Notes under the pieces: model-generated
Seen by the model: only the letters and a program-made list of their open reading frames with translations
Database searches by the model: none
Told to the model about the DNA's origin: nothing
Position numbers and translations under genes: made by a program
In this document: positions 42,914-49,322 of the stretch, in pieces
How positions within the stretch are numbered: position 1 is the first letter of the stretch
How the letters are laid out: every line of letters starts with the position of its first letter
DNA from: Devosia ureilytica
GTDB lineage: Bacteria > Pseudomonadota > Alphaproteobacteria > Rhizobiales > Devosiaceae
Direction of reading: 5' to 3'
Length of the DNA stretch: 49,322 bases
Assembly (NCBI RefSeq): GCF_024273195.1
Contig: NZ_JAMZCU010000002.1
Location: forward strand, 718,158 to 767,479

Positions 42914-43181
42914 CTATGTGGCGGTCGGAGGGGCTGGTCCTTCCATGAGGCGCCGCCTTACACACTCGACTCTATTGAAGAGATGATCGGCGGCCGAAAC
43001 ATCACCTTCGAGGTGACGTGCCCAAGTTATGAATATCTCTGCCCACTTCGGGTGAGCTGGTATTATCTGTGAACTGAGCCCAAGGTCCTCTCCGGCTTAC
43101 TTCTCCTCGACGCACAGCCGCCCGTGCGATCAGTTCACGGAACACTGAAACGTCGTCGACACCGTAACGAGAACTGGCGCT
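42914..43181 (-). pseudogene. frameshifted gene remnant
   Basis: Two protein-like pieces lie on one strand in different frames. The upstream piece reads YGVDDVSVFRELIARAAVRR and the downstream piece reads IIPAHPKWAEIFITWARHLE, then DVSAADHLFNRVECV. A stop and a frame change separate them near 43097-43105. No start codon or ribosome site remains. The source family is not recognised. The rest of 42856-43375 shows nothing. Confidence 0.4.
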
Positions 43182-43375
43182 TCACATCTGATGGCCACTC
43201 TTCAATCCTGAGCGGCCCCGACCAGCGTCGCCGCTCCGGGTCGACCCATCGTCGCCATCAGGGGTAAGCATTGGGCTCTGAGGTAGCGTGCCGTATCGTC
43301 GTTGGGTGAAGAGTCGAACGGTGGGGCATCTGCCATGCCCTGCACCGCGCGCGTCCAGCACTGTTACCAATTGGC

Positions 43376-43642
43376 TCAGGTAATTTCAGTCGGGCTGCCA
43401 AGACGCACGCCCGCCAATTTCCCGTTCTGCCAAGCCAGATCACAGGGCTCAATTGCCTGCTGGACCAGAATTCTGAAGGTTGCTGGCAGATCTACAGGTT
43501 CGGCCAACTCAATGGTTAAACCCGAACCTGATCTGTTGATCACAACCACTGGGAAGCGCGTAAGGTCGTCGTCAAGGACAAGCATGGCCGGCATCCGCTG
43601 GCGGTATCTGGTCGCAAGCCGCCGTTCCTTTTGTCCTCGCAC
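43376..43642 (-). CDS. PilZ-domain protein
   Basis: An 88-aa protein consisting of a PilZ domain, the c-di-GMP receptor fold. The N-terminal basic motif is RRLATRYRQRMPAML, followed by VVVINRSGSGLTIELA in place of the classical D/NxSxxG, and a C-terminal ending LAGVRLGSPTEIT. The arginine motif and the NRSxSG block look adequate for c-di-GMP binding, though less canonical than in strong binders. It lies near a GGDEF-EAL protein on the same strand, separated by the remnant. Its own ATG at 43642 starts a single-gene unit. The 109 bp to ribH carry no gene. Confidence 0.75.
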   Translation of the reverse strand: MRGQKERRLATRYRQRMPAMLVLDDDLTRFPVVVINRSGSGLTIELAEPVDLPATFRILVQQAIEPCDLAWQNGKLAGVRLGSPTEIT

Positions 43643-43751
43643 GCTGCATCTCCAGATCTAACCGGCTGGTGGCCTAAAAACACGCACCGTCAACGCGCGC
43701 CCAAGGAAACCGAGCCATAAGCGTAGTACCGCAGAACTTGTTATTGAAGTC

Positions 43752-44201
43752 TCAAGCTGAAGCCGGGCAGGTCCTTAAAGTGCGCAGTGCTTCCAAACAG
43801 GCAGCAGCAGCTTCGCGGCCCTTGTTGTGCTCGTCCTTGCGGCTGCGCAGGATCGCCTGTTCATCGGTATAGGTGGTCAAAATGCCAAAAGTAATAGGCT
43901 TGCCGGTTTCCAGGCCAGCCTGCATCAATCCGTGGGCGGCCGCCTCGCTGATATATTCGAAATGAGCCGTATCACCCTTGATGACGCAGCCCAGGCAGAT
44001 CACGCCATCGAAGCCGGATTGTGCCAGGCGCTTGGCGATGAGCGGAATTTCGAAGGCGCCAGGCGCCGAATAGATGTGGTCTGGCGCTATCGAAACGCCG
44101 TTTTCCGCCAGATAGGCCAGTGCACCATCGCGCAGGCCGTGGGTAACCTCGGGATTGAACTGGCTGACGACAAGGGCAAGGCGAGGTGTGGTTTCAGACA
44201 T
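43752..44201 (-). CDS. ribH: 6,7-dimethyl-8-ribityllumazine synthase
   Basis: Penultimate enzyme of riboflavin synthesis, forming lumazine from the ribB product and the pyrimidine from ribD. At 149 aa it has standard length. Blocks include LVVSQFNPEVTHGLRDGALA, YSAPGAFEIPLIAKRLAQSG, CLGCVIKGDTAHFEYISEAA with the catalytic histidine region, and GILTTYTDEQAILRSRKDEH. I start it at ATG 44201, which overlaps the ribBA stop by 8 bp. The longer open frame upstream is shadow of ribBA. It is the last gene of the minus-strand operon ribD, ribE, ribBA, ribH. Confidence 0.95.
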   Translation of the reverse strand: MSETTPRLALVVSQFNPEVTHGLRDGALAYLAENGVSIAPDHIYSAPGAFEIPLIAKRLAQSGFDGVICLGCVIKGDTAHFEYISEAAAHGLMQAGLETGKPITFGILTTYTDEQAILRSRKDEHNKGREAAAACLEALRTLRTCPASA

Positions 44202-45414
44202 TCTGGTTCTCATGTTCCTGATGGGTGAAGGTGTGGCCGAACTTGTCCCGCTTGGTCGCGAGATAGCGCCAGTTGTAGGGATTGGCTGGGATTTCGAGCG
44301 GCACGCGCTCGGCGACATCGATGCCGAACTGCTCGAGTGAAAGGGCCTTGTCCGGATTGTTTGATAACAGCCGTAGGCGCTCGATGCCGAGCGCGCGCAG
44401 GATCTGGCTGGCAATACCGTAGTCGCGGGCATCGGGCGCAAAGCCCAGGGCCGTATTGGCTTCCACCGTGTCGTGGCCCTGGTCCTGCAGGGCATAGGCA
44501 CGGATCTTGTTGGCAAGGCCGATGCCGCGGCCCTCCTGCCCGCGCAGATAGATCAGGGCGCCGCCATCACCAGTGGCGATCTGGCACAGAGCCTCCTGCA
44601 GTTGTGGTCCGCAATCGCATCTGAGCGAACCCAGTGCATCGCCGGTGAGGCATTCTGAGTGCAGGCGTACCAGCGGCGTGCGCCCCAGCGGATTGCGGAT
44701 CAGCGCCAGGTGCTCGGTCCCGTCCAACCGGCTGCGGAAGGCTCGAACCTCCAACGGGACGGGGGAGTGTTTGGTGGGCAGCTCGGATCGCGCCACCTCG
44801 TCCACCAGAGTCTCGTTAGCGAGACGATGGGCGATGATGTCCCTTATGGTCAGAATGGGCAGCTTGTGTTCCCGGGCAAAGATATCGAGATCTGTCCGCC
44901 GCGCCATCTGTCCATCGTCGCGCATGACCTCGCAGATCACGCCGGCGGGCTGCAACCCGGCCAGCCGCATCAGGTCGATAGCGCCCTCAGTATGGCCATC
45001 GCGCGCCAGCACACCGTTCTCGGCTGCCCTGAGGGGAAAGACGTGACCCGGCGAGGCGATATCGCTTGTCCTCACATCGGGGTTGGCCGCAACCCGAATT
45101 GTCCTGGCCCGATCATGCGCCGATATGCCGGTGGTGATCCCTTCGACAGCCTCGATGGACACAGTAAAGGCGGTCGAACGCCGGGCCCGGTTATTGGCCA
45201 CCATCGGGGGCAGGCCAAGCCTGTCCACCTGTTCGCCGGTGAGCGCCAGGCAGATCAAGCCGCGTCCATGGCGGGCCATGAAGTTGACCGCTTCCGGGGT
45301 CGCAAATTCGGCGGCAATGACGAGATCGCCCTCATTCTCACGATCTTCGTCATCGACCAGGATCACCATGCCGCCATTGCGCAATTGGGTCAGGGCTTGA
45401 GATAGGGCAGACAT
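44194..45414 (-). CDS. ribBA: bifunctional DHBP synthase / GTP cyclohydrolase II
   Basis: A 406-aa fusion feeding both branches of riboflavin synthesis. The N-terminal DHBP synthase (about residues 1-205) has VILVDDEDRENEGDLVIAAE, GRGLICLALTG and AGVICEVMRDDGQMA. The C-terminal cyclohydrolase II (about 215-395) has SECLTGDALGSLRCDCGPQL with all three zinc-binding cysteines, YLRGQEGRGIGLANKI and RLLSNNPDKA. Both active sites look complete, unlike in some alphaproteobacterial fusions where the second half has decayed. It overlaps ribE by 25 bp and ribH by 8 bp. Confidence 0.95.
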   Translation of the reverse strand: MSALSQALTQLRNGGMVILVDDEDRENEGDLVIAAEFATPEAVNFMARHGRGLICLALTGEQVDRLGLPPMVANNRARRSTAFTVSIEAVEGITTGISAHDRARTIRVAANPDVRTSDIASPGHVFPLRAAENGVLARDGHTEGAIDLMRLAGLQPAGVICEVMRDDGQMARRTDLDIFAREHKLPILTIRDIIAHRLANETLVDEVARSELPTKHSPVPLEVRAFRSRLDGTEHLALIRNPLGRTPLVRLHSECLTGDALGSLRCDCGPQLQEALCQIATGDGGALIYLRGQEGRGIGLANKIRAYALQDQGHDTVEANTALGFAPDARDYGIASQILRALGIERLRLLSNNPDKALSLEQFGIDVAERVPLEIPANPYNWRYLATKRDKFGHTFTHQEHENQNV

Positions 45415-45998
45415 AGCCGCTCCACATATTTGGCCATGACGTCGACCTCGACATTAAGATCGTCGCCAATGGCGAGGGTATTGAGATTGGTGTGCTCCCA
45501 GGTGTGGGGGATGATGGTCACCAGCACCGCAACGCCCCCGTCCCGCTGGTCGAGGCCATTGATGGTGAGGCTGATGCCATTGAGGGCGATGGAGCCTTTT
45601 TCGACGCAATAGCGTCCAAGGGCGTCGGGCAGCACAAAGACGTGCTTGTAGGCGCCATCGGTCTCGACGCGCTCCACCAGCCGCGCCAGTCCGTCGACAT
45701 GACCCTGCACCAGATGTCCGGAAAGCCGCGTGTCGAGCGTTACCGCGCGCTCCAGATTGGCGTATTGGCCGACGGCCAGGCCACCCAGATTGGTGCGCGC
45801 CAGCGTTTCGGGGCTGATGAAGAAACGGGCGCGGCCGGCGCCATCGAATTGGGTGACGGTGAGGCACACGCCGTTGACGGCAATGCTCTCGCCCAGCGAC
45901 AGGTTCGGCCAGCCGCTTTCGAGTTCGATTTCCAGCGAGCCGCCATTGGGCGCGGCCAGAGAGACGCGTGCGCGTTTTTCAATGATGCCCGAAAACAT
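45390..45998 (-). CDS. ribE: riboflavin synthase (alpha-type)
   Basis: A 202-aa final enzyme, dismutating two lumazines into riboflavin. It has the internal duplication of two lumazine-binding barrels. MFSGIIEKRA opens the first, with ESIAVNGVCLTVTQF and FFISPETLARTNLG. The second has GHLVQGHVDGLARLVERVET, GSIALNGISLTINGL and IIPHTWEHTNL. Motifs and length are standard. ATG 45998 has AGGAAA upstream and overlaps the end of ribD by 20 bp. Confidence 0.96.
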   Translation of the reverse strand: MFSGIIEKRARVSLAAPNGGSLEIELESGWPNLSLGESIAVNGVCLTVTQFDGAGRARFFISPETLARTNLGGLAVGQYANLERAVTLDTRLSGHLVQGHVDGLARLVERVETDGAYKHVFVLPDALGRYCVEKGSIALNGISLTINGLDQRDGGVAVLVTIIPHTWEHTNLNTLAIGDDLNVEVDVMAKYVERLCLPYLKP

Positions 45999-47028
45999 CT
46001 TTTTCCTTTCCGTGTGAATAAGCTTGGGAAGTCAGGTTGTGGCGAACGGTCACCCGGTCGGTCCCGTCGGGATTGGCGGCCTGCTCGATCAGAACATGCT
46101 CGTCCCAGAGGCCGGTTGTGAGCAGATGCGCGGTCAGGGTCGGACCGGCTTCGACCAGCACTTCCATTCCGCCCGCCGCGCCGATCGCTTCCAAGGCGTG
46201 GTGCACGTCATCGGCCAGGTGCAGGGTAAAGCCGCGCTGTCGGGCAGCATCCAGATAGGTCTCAATGACCCGCCGGCGCCGGTCAAGGATGACCAGCATG
46301 CGTTGCTTTTCCGGGTGGTCTGGTACGCGCCGCACGGTAAAGAGAGGGTTGTCCGCAAGAACCGTCCCCGAGCCTGTCAGGATGGCATCGGCCCGACGCC
46401 GCAGACGATGGGCCAGTTCCAGCGAGGAAGTGCTGGTAAAGGTTTTGCGCCCGGCAGCCGGTACCATGCTTCCCGACGCGGAAATGGCCTGCTTAATGGT
46501 GATGAAGGGCAAGCCTGTTTGGCTGCGCTTTGCGAATGGCGCGAGCAGCCGGTTGGCTTCTCCAAGCAGCACAGCGGCCTCGGGGTGGTGCAGATCGGAC
46601 AAGATGTGCACACCGAGCCCCGCTGCGCGCAGGCGTTCGGCGCCGCCGCCCGTGACCCGGGGATTGGGGTCACGGCATGCAATCCAGACCTGGCGTGCGC
46701 CCGTGGTCAGGATGGCCTCCGCGCAGGGTGGTGTGCGGCCGTGGTGGTTGCAGGGTTCGAGCGTCACCACGACGCTGTCGATCTTGTCCGCAAGGCCGGT
46801 CGCGCGTGCCAGCGCTATGGCTTCCGCTTCGGCATGGGGTAGACCCGCCCGCCGATGGGCGCCGGCGGCCAGCTCCAATCCCCTTGCATCCAGCAGAACG
46901 CAACCGACCGGCGGATTGGGCGCCGTGGCGCCCTCATGGGCCCGCGCCAAATCCAGCGCACGCGCAAAGGCGCGCAGGATCGGCTGCGGCGGAAGATCTG
47001 GATTGGGGTAAACTGCGCTTTCGTTCAT
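45979..47028 (-). CDS. ribD: bifunctional pyrimidine deaminase / reductase
   Basis: A 349-aa enzyme carrying out two steps of riboflavin synthesis. The N-terminal deaminase zinc site is visible as HAEAEAIALA and LEPCNHHGRTPPCAEAILTT. The C-terminal reductase has RSQTGLPFITIKQAISASG, ILTGSGTVLADNPLFTVR and MEVLVEAGPTLTAHLL. I choose ATG 47028. A TTG start at 47076 would add 16 residues without a ribosome site. It is first in the operon, about 95 bases behind the FMN riboswitch. Confidence 0.94.
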   Translation of the reverse strand: MNESAVYPNPDLPPQPILRAFARALDLARAHEGATAPNPPVGCVLLDARGLELAAGAHRRAGLPHAEAEAIALARATGLADKIDSVVVTLEPCNHHGRTPPCAEAILTTGARQVWIACRDPNPRVTGGGAERLRAAGLGVHILSDLHHPEAAVLLGEANRLLAPFAKRSQTGLPFITIKQAISASGSMVPAAGRKTFTSTSSLELAHRLRRRADAILTGSGTVLADNPLFTVRRVPDHPEKQRMLVILDRRRRVIETYLDAARQRGFTLHLADDVHHALEAIGAAGGMEVLVEAGPTLTAHLLTTGLWDEHVLIEQAANPDGTDRVTVRHNLTSQAYSHGKEKDVFGHH

Positions 47029-47122
47029 GCCCGTCCCGTCGTCACCAAAGACGCGTTCCAGGGCAAATGACGACAAGCACGCGCTGTCCGGTGAACGGAA
47101 AGCGCGCGTCGACGATCATCGG

Positions 47123-47263
47123 TTCTCTTCCATCCGGACTATACCGTCGGCCCCGGAATTACACCGGGTCTGCTGACCCCATCCCGAAGGATGGGCGCTC
47201 GCGGGCTGATGTGCCGAAAAACACAATTACCGCCGGTGGGGAATTCCACCCCGCCCTGAGAAC
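47123..47263 (-). promoter_or_regulatory. FMN riboswitch (RFN element)
   Basis: Read on the minus strand, all conserved blocks are present in order: TTCTCAGGGCGGGG, GGAATTCCCCACCGGCGGTA, AGCCCGCGAGCG, a CCCATCC / GGATGGG stem, GGTCAGCAGA, CCCGGTGTAATTCCGGGGCC, GACGGTATAGTCCGGATG and GAGAA. It should reduce expression of the riboflavin operon when FMN is high. No clear terminator lies between it and ribD, so control of translation initiation is likely. Confidence 0.95.
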
Positions 47264-47459
47264 ACTTGCAGGTAACCTGCTTCAATCTGACTTAGAGCAA
47301 GGGCGGCAACAGAGCAAGAAGGCACATCAACGTGCCTTATCCCGGGCATGTGCATGCAATTCATCTCAATAGCGATTCAGTTCGAATAGGAACCGTACTT
47401 GAGTCTGACCAGACACTGGGCGACCGGCCCTGATGAGCCGAAATCCGATGAGGGTATTC

Positions 47460-47738
47460 ATGAAAAAGTCTCTTCTTCTGTCTTCAGCGCTGTCGGTGGT
47501 CGCTGCGTTTGCGGTCGCTGGTCCAGCTTTGGCCATCGGTTCAGGCGATGTGCCTGCTCCTGTGGATTTGATTGACATGGCCGGCCCGGGCCAAAGCCAC
47601 ACCAATGACAGCGGCATTTCTGGCTTTGACGGAAACCAGGGAAATGATCGCAAGGTGGGCAATGCCGGCGGCGGATCCGTGTCGGAGCCCATCGACGAAC
47701 CGGTCGAGGAGCCGGTGTACGACGGTGGGGTCTGGTAA
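47460..47738 (+). CDS. small secreted protein
   Basis: A 92-aa protein with a clear Sec signal peptide (MKKSLLLSSALSVVAAFAVA, cleavage after PALA near residue 25). The mature part is small, acidic and without cysteine. It contains DMAGPGQSHTNDSGISGFDG and a Pro/Glu-rich tail SEPIDEPVEEPVYD. No family is recognised. ATG 47460 follows GAGGGT by five bases. The 196 bp between this gene and the riboswitch carry the divergent promoters. It is likely periplasmic or surface-exposed. Confidence 0.75.
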   Translation: MKKSLLLSSALSVVAAFAVAGPALAIGSGDVPAPVDLIDMAGPGQSHTNDSGISGFDGNQGNDRKVGNAGGGSVSEPIDEPVEEPVYDGGVW

Positions 47739-47752
47739 TATTGCCAAATCCC

Positions 47753-47787
47753 CGCAGGGCAGCCTCAAGTTGCGAGACTGCCCTGCG
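47753..47787. terminator. bidirectional terminator-like hairpin
   Basis: A perfect 10-bp stem CGCAGGGCAG / CTGCCCTGCG with a 15-nt loop between the secreted-protein gene and the converging queF gene. Modest AT-rich sequence follows on both sides. Confidence 0.55.
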
Positions 47788-47844
47788 AGTCAAAATTGAG
47801 TTCAGTTGCACGCTCGCATGGGTTGGCGCACGAACAGACTGAAC

Positions 47845-48306
47845 CTAGCCACGGCCGCGATAGCTGGGGACGCCAGTGTCTGGTAGCCAGAGATGGCTTG
47901 GCGGAGTGTTGGTCTGCCAGAAGACGTCAATCGGCATGCCGCCTCTCGGGTACCAGTAGCCGGCAATTCTGAGCCAGCGAGGCTCGAGCAGACCCACCAA
48001 ACGACGCCCGATCCCGACTGTGCAATCCTCATGAAAGGCCCCGTGGTTGCGGAAGGCCGTCAAATAGAGCTTGAGGGATTTCGACTCTACCAGCCACCTG
48101 TTCGGAACGTAATCGATGACCAGGTGGGCAAAATCGGGTTGACCTGTGACCGGGCAAATTGACGTGAACTCAGGCGCGGTGAAGCGGGTCAGGTAATCGG
48201 TATCCTCGTGGAGATTGGGCACGCGTTCCAAAACGGCCGTCGTGGGGTCAGTGGGTGCCGGAACATCGCGCCCAAGCTGGCTCAGGCCAAGATGCTGCTC
48301 GCTCAT
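47845..48306 (-). CDS. queF: NADPH-dependent preQ0 reductase
   Basis: Reduces 7-cyano-7-deazaguanine to preQ1 in queuosine tRNA modification. It is the short, single-domain QueF type at 153 aa. The thioimide-forming cysteine is in [13 protein letters not shown]. The QueF signature [20 protein letters not shown] is complete and HEDC follows. It sits directly downstream of the queuosine-precursor transporter with a 4-bp overlap, a partnership that supports both calls. Confidence 0.95.
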   Translation of the reverse strand: MSEQHLGLSQLGRDVPAPTDPTTAVLERVPNLHEDTDYLTRFTAPEFTSICPVTGQPDFAHLVIDYVPNRWLVESKSLKLYLTAFRNHGAFHEDCTVGIGRRLVGLLEPRWLRIAGYWYPRGGMPIDVFWQTNTPPSHLWLPDTGVPSYRGRG

Positions 48307-48881
48307 GCCTGTGCTCCCTCAATGGGAGCCGTTGACGTGCGGCGTGTCTGCAACAGATGAACCAGTGGCAATGCCAGTACCACCATCCAGCTTTTGCCTA
48401 CAACCTGACCCCACATCAAGTCTGTGCTGCCAAATGCCAGTTGCAGAAAGATCAACGTATCCACAAAGAGCCCGACGATACTCGAGGCGAACACGGCGAG
48501 AAGCAAGCCGCGACGCCGCAAGGGCGTGAATACCGCCATGTCTGCCAGTTCGGACACCAGAAATGCTGCAGCCGACGCAATCACCAGGGCGGGCGGCGCG
48601 ATCGTGGCTGAGATGGCTGCACCAGCGACGATGGCGGCAATGGCCCAGATTGCACCAAGACGCTGTTGCACAAAATCCCGGAGGACAAATGCAAGGCCGG
48701 CCACCAGCACACCGCTGGGCGCCAGGAGGCCGGGCGCCACTGGCACAAGACAAGGGCCATCCGGAACGCAGACGGTTCCAACATTGCCAATCATCCAGTT
48801 GGCCAGTGGTACTGTCAGGGTGAAGGCGGCAATAAGGGCTATGCCCTCGACCTTCCAACGAAGGTCAGGCGTATTTGACAT
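48303..48881 (-). CDS. queuosine precursor transporter (YhhQ/VUT family)
   Basis: A 192-aa inner-membrane protein with about five to six membrane segments. [20 protein letters not shown] opens it, then [20 protein letters not shown] with the DFVQ block of the family, [40 protein letters not shown] and [16 protein letters not shown]. The ELADxxV and FVDTLIF blocks are characteristic of the YhhQ/QueT-type uptake of preQ0/preQ1. It is translated together with queF. The upstream 200 bp contain no preQ1 riboswitch that I can recognise. Confidence 0.9.
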   Translation of the reverse strand: MSNTPDLRWKVEGIALIAAFTLTVPLANWMIGNVGTVCVPDGPCLVPVAPGLLAPSGVLVAGLAFVLRDFVQQRLGAIWAIAAIVAGAAISATIAPPALVIASAAAFLVSELADMAVFTPLRRRGLLLAVFASSIVGLFVDTLIFLQLAFGSTDLMWGQVVGKSWMVVLALPLVHLLQTRRTSTAPIEGAQA

Positions 48882-49056
48882 GGTTTTCTCCTGCTTTCAG
48901 GCAACACAGACCTGAGCGGAGCTTTCATTGCGGGAATAGTCCGTGCTTCGCAAGGGGCGAGCCCCGGCAAACCAACTGGCGCCGGAGTTCGGTGACCTCC
49001 CTGAAGACGTCGTGGCGGAGCGTCGGAACAGTCGCAGGTCCGACATCTGATTGGAC

Positions 49057-49161
49057 TTAGGGGCGCCCGCCGCCTTTTCCACCAGCATTGTCACTGCCGG
49101 AATTGCCGCGACCCTCCTTGTCGTTGCGTCGTTCGTGAGCACCCTCGTTCTGTGCAGACAT
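49057..49161 (-). CDS. possible small glycine-rich protein, 34 aa
   Basis: ATG at 49161 with GAGCG upstream gives MSAQNEGAHERRNDKEGRGN followed by a Gly/Ser/Asn tail. It resembles short hydrophilic stress-type peptides but has no firm family. A longer overlapping frame (48897-49142) on the same strand is less protein-like. Evidence is only the start and composition. Confidence 0.3.
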   Translation of the reverse strand: MSAQNEGAHERRNDKEGRGNSGSDNAGGKGGGRP

Positions 49162-49287
49162 CCACGCTCATATCGAACGTGAAACTAGCCAAAAATTTAG
49201 AGTCTTCAGCTAATCCTAGTGGCGAGTGTGAGAGGTACACGGGTATCCACACGCAAAGTTACAGGGGCGAGCGCGGTTATAGCGCGG

Positions 49288-49322
49288 CAATCTGGATGAG
49301 ACGCTGGCGACAATCTGGATGA
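49288..49322. repeat. short direct repeat at the window edge, IS21-end-like
   Basis: CAATCTGGATGA occurs twice (49288-49299 and 49311-49322). The second copy is preceded by TGGCGA, so TGGCGACAATC matches the right end of the MITE-like element at 39814-39912. IS21-family ends carry repeated motifs of this kind, so an IS21-like element may begin just outside the window. Confidence 0.35.

Noticed and set aside
48882..49056. preQ1 riboswitch in front of the queuosine-precursor transporter and queF
   Set aside because: None of the compact preQ1-I or longer preQ1-II/III patterns could be recognised upstream of the transporter start.

Overview
The window is GC-rich alphaproteobacterial DNA, most likely Hyphomicrobiales. 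A Devosia-like or related genus is plausible, judged from the families present and from the FMN-riboswitch ribD-ribE-ribBA-ribH order. No rRNA or taxonomic marker is present, so this stays an inference.

Layout. (1) 1-1.9 kb is chromosomal backbone: a tetR-yciI-tag operon and tRNA-Arg(CCG). (2) 1.85 to about 26.8 kb is an integrated mobile element. It starts with a large serine recombinase whose last codons are the antisense of the tRNA. Next come a MobF (TrwC/TraA-type) relaxase, a coupling protein, a membrane protein, a ParA-like ATPase and several unrecognised genes. An S24-type repressor with two copies of a candidate operator follows. Then come DUF932 (split by an IS3-family IS2-group insertion), a large ParB-like protein, a Toprim protein, and DUF2493 and DUF736 proteins. 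No type IV secretion channel genes are visible, so the element may be mobilizable only, or its channel genes may lie outside the window. (3) At 22.9-26.8 kb sits what looks like defence cargo. It is a tightly coupled trio: a SIR2-like protein, a small middle protein, and a Rad50/SMC-like ATPase with a CxxC hook. This fits the general ABC three-component (ABC-3C) conflict-system plan and is the most interesting system here.

(4) 27.5-39.7 kb is a surface-polysaccharide locus made of two converging operons. The plus-strand operon has a GT2 glycosyltransferase, an ABC-2 permease and ATPase (Wzm/Wzt-like) and a TylF-type methyltransferase. The minus-strand operon has rfbA-rfbC-rfbB-rfbD (dTDP-L-rhamnose), a sulfotransferase, a rhamnosyltransferase-like GT, a GSCFA protein, a second sulfotransferase and a methyltransferase. 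Together they suggest a rhamnose-containing, sulfated and methylated glycan exported by an ABC transporter. (5) A 99-bp MITE-like element with IS21-type ends and a 7-bp target duplication separates this locus from the next genes.

(6) 40.7-49.3 kb looks like backbone again: a GGDEF-EAL protein with an N-terminal haem-binding sensor domain, a gene remnant, a PilZ protein, the complete riboflavin operon behind an FMN riboswitch, a small secreted protein, queF and a queuosine-precursor transporter. The right edge carries short repeats resembling an IS21-type end.

The distal attachment site of the mobile element was not found. Whether the polysaccharide locus lies inside or outside the element is therefore unresolved.
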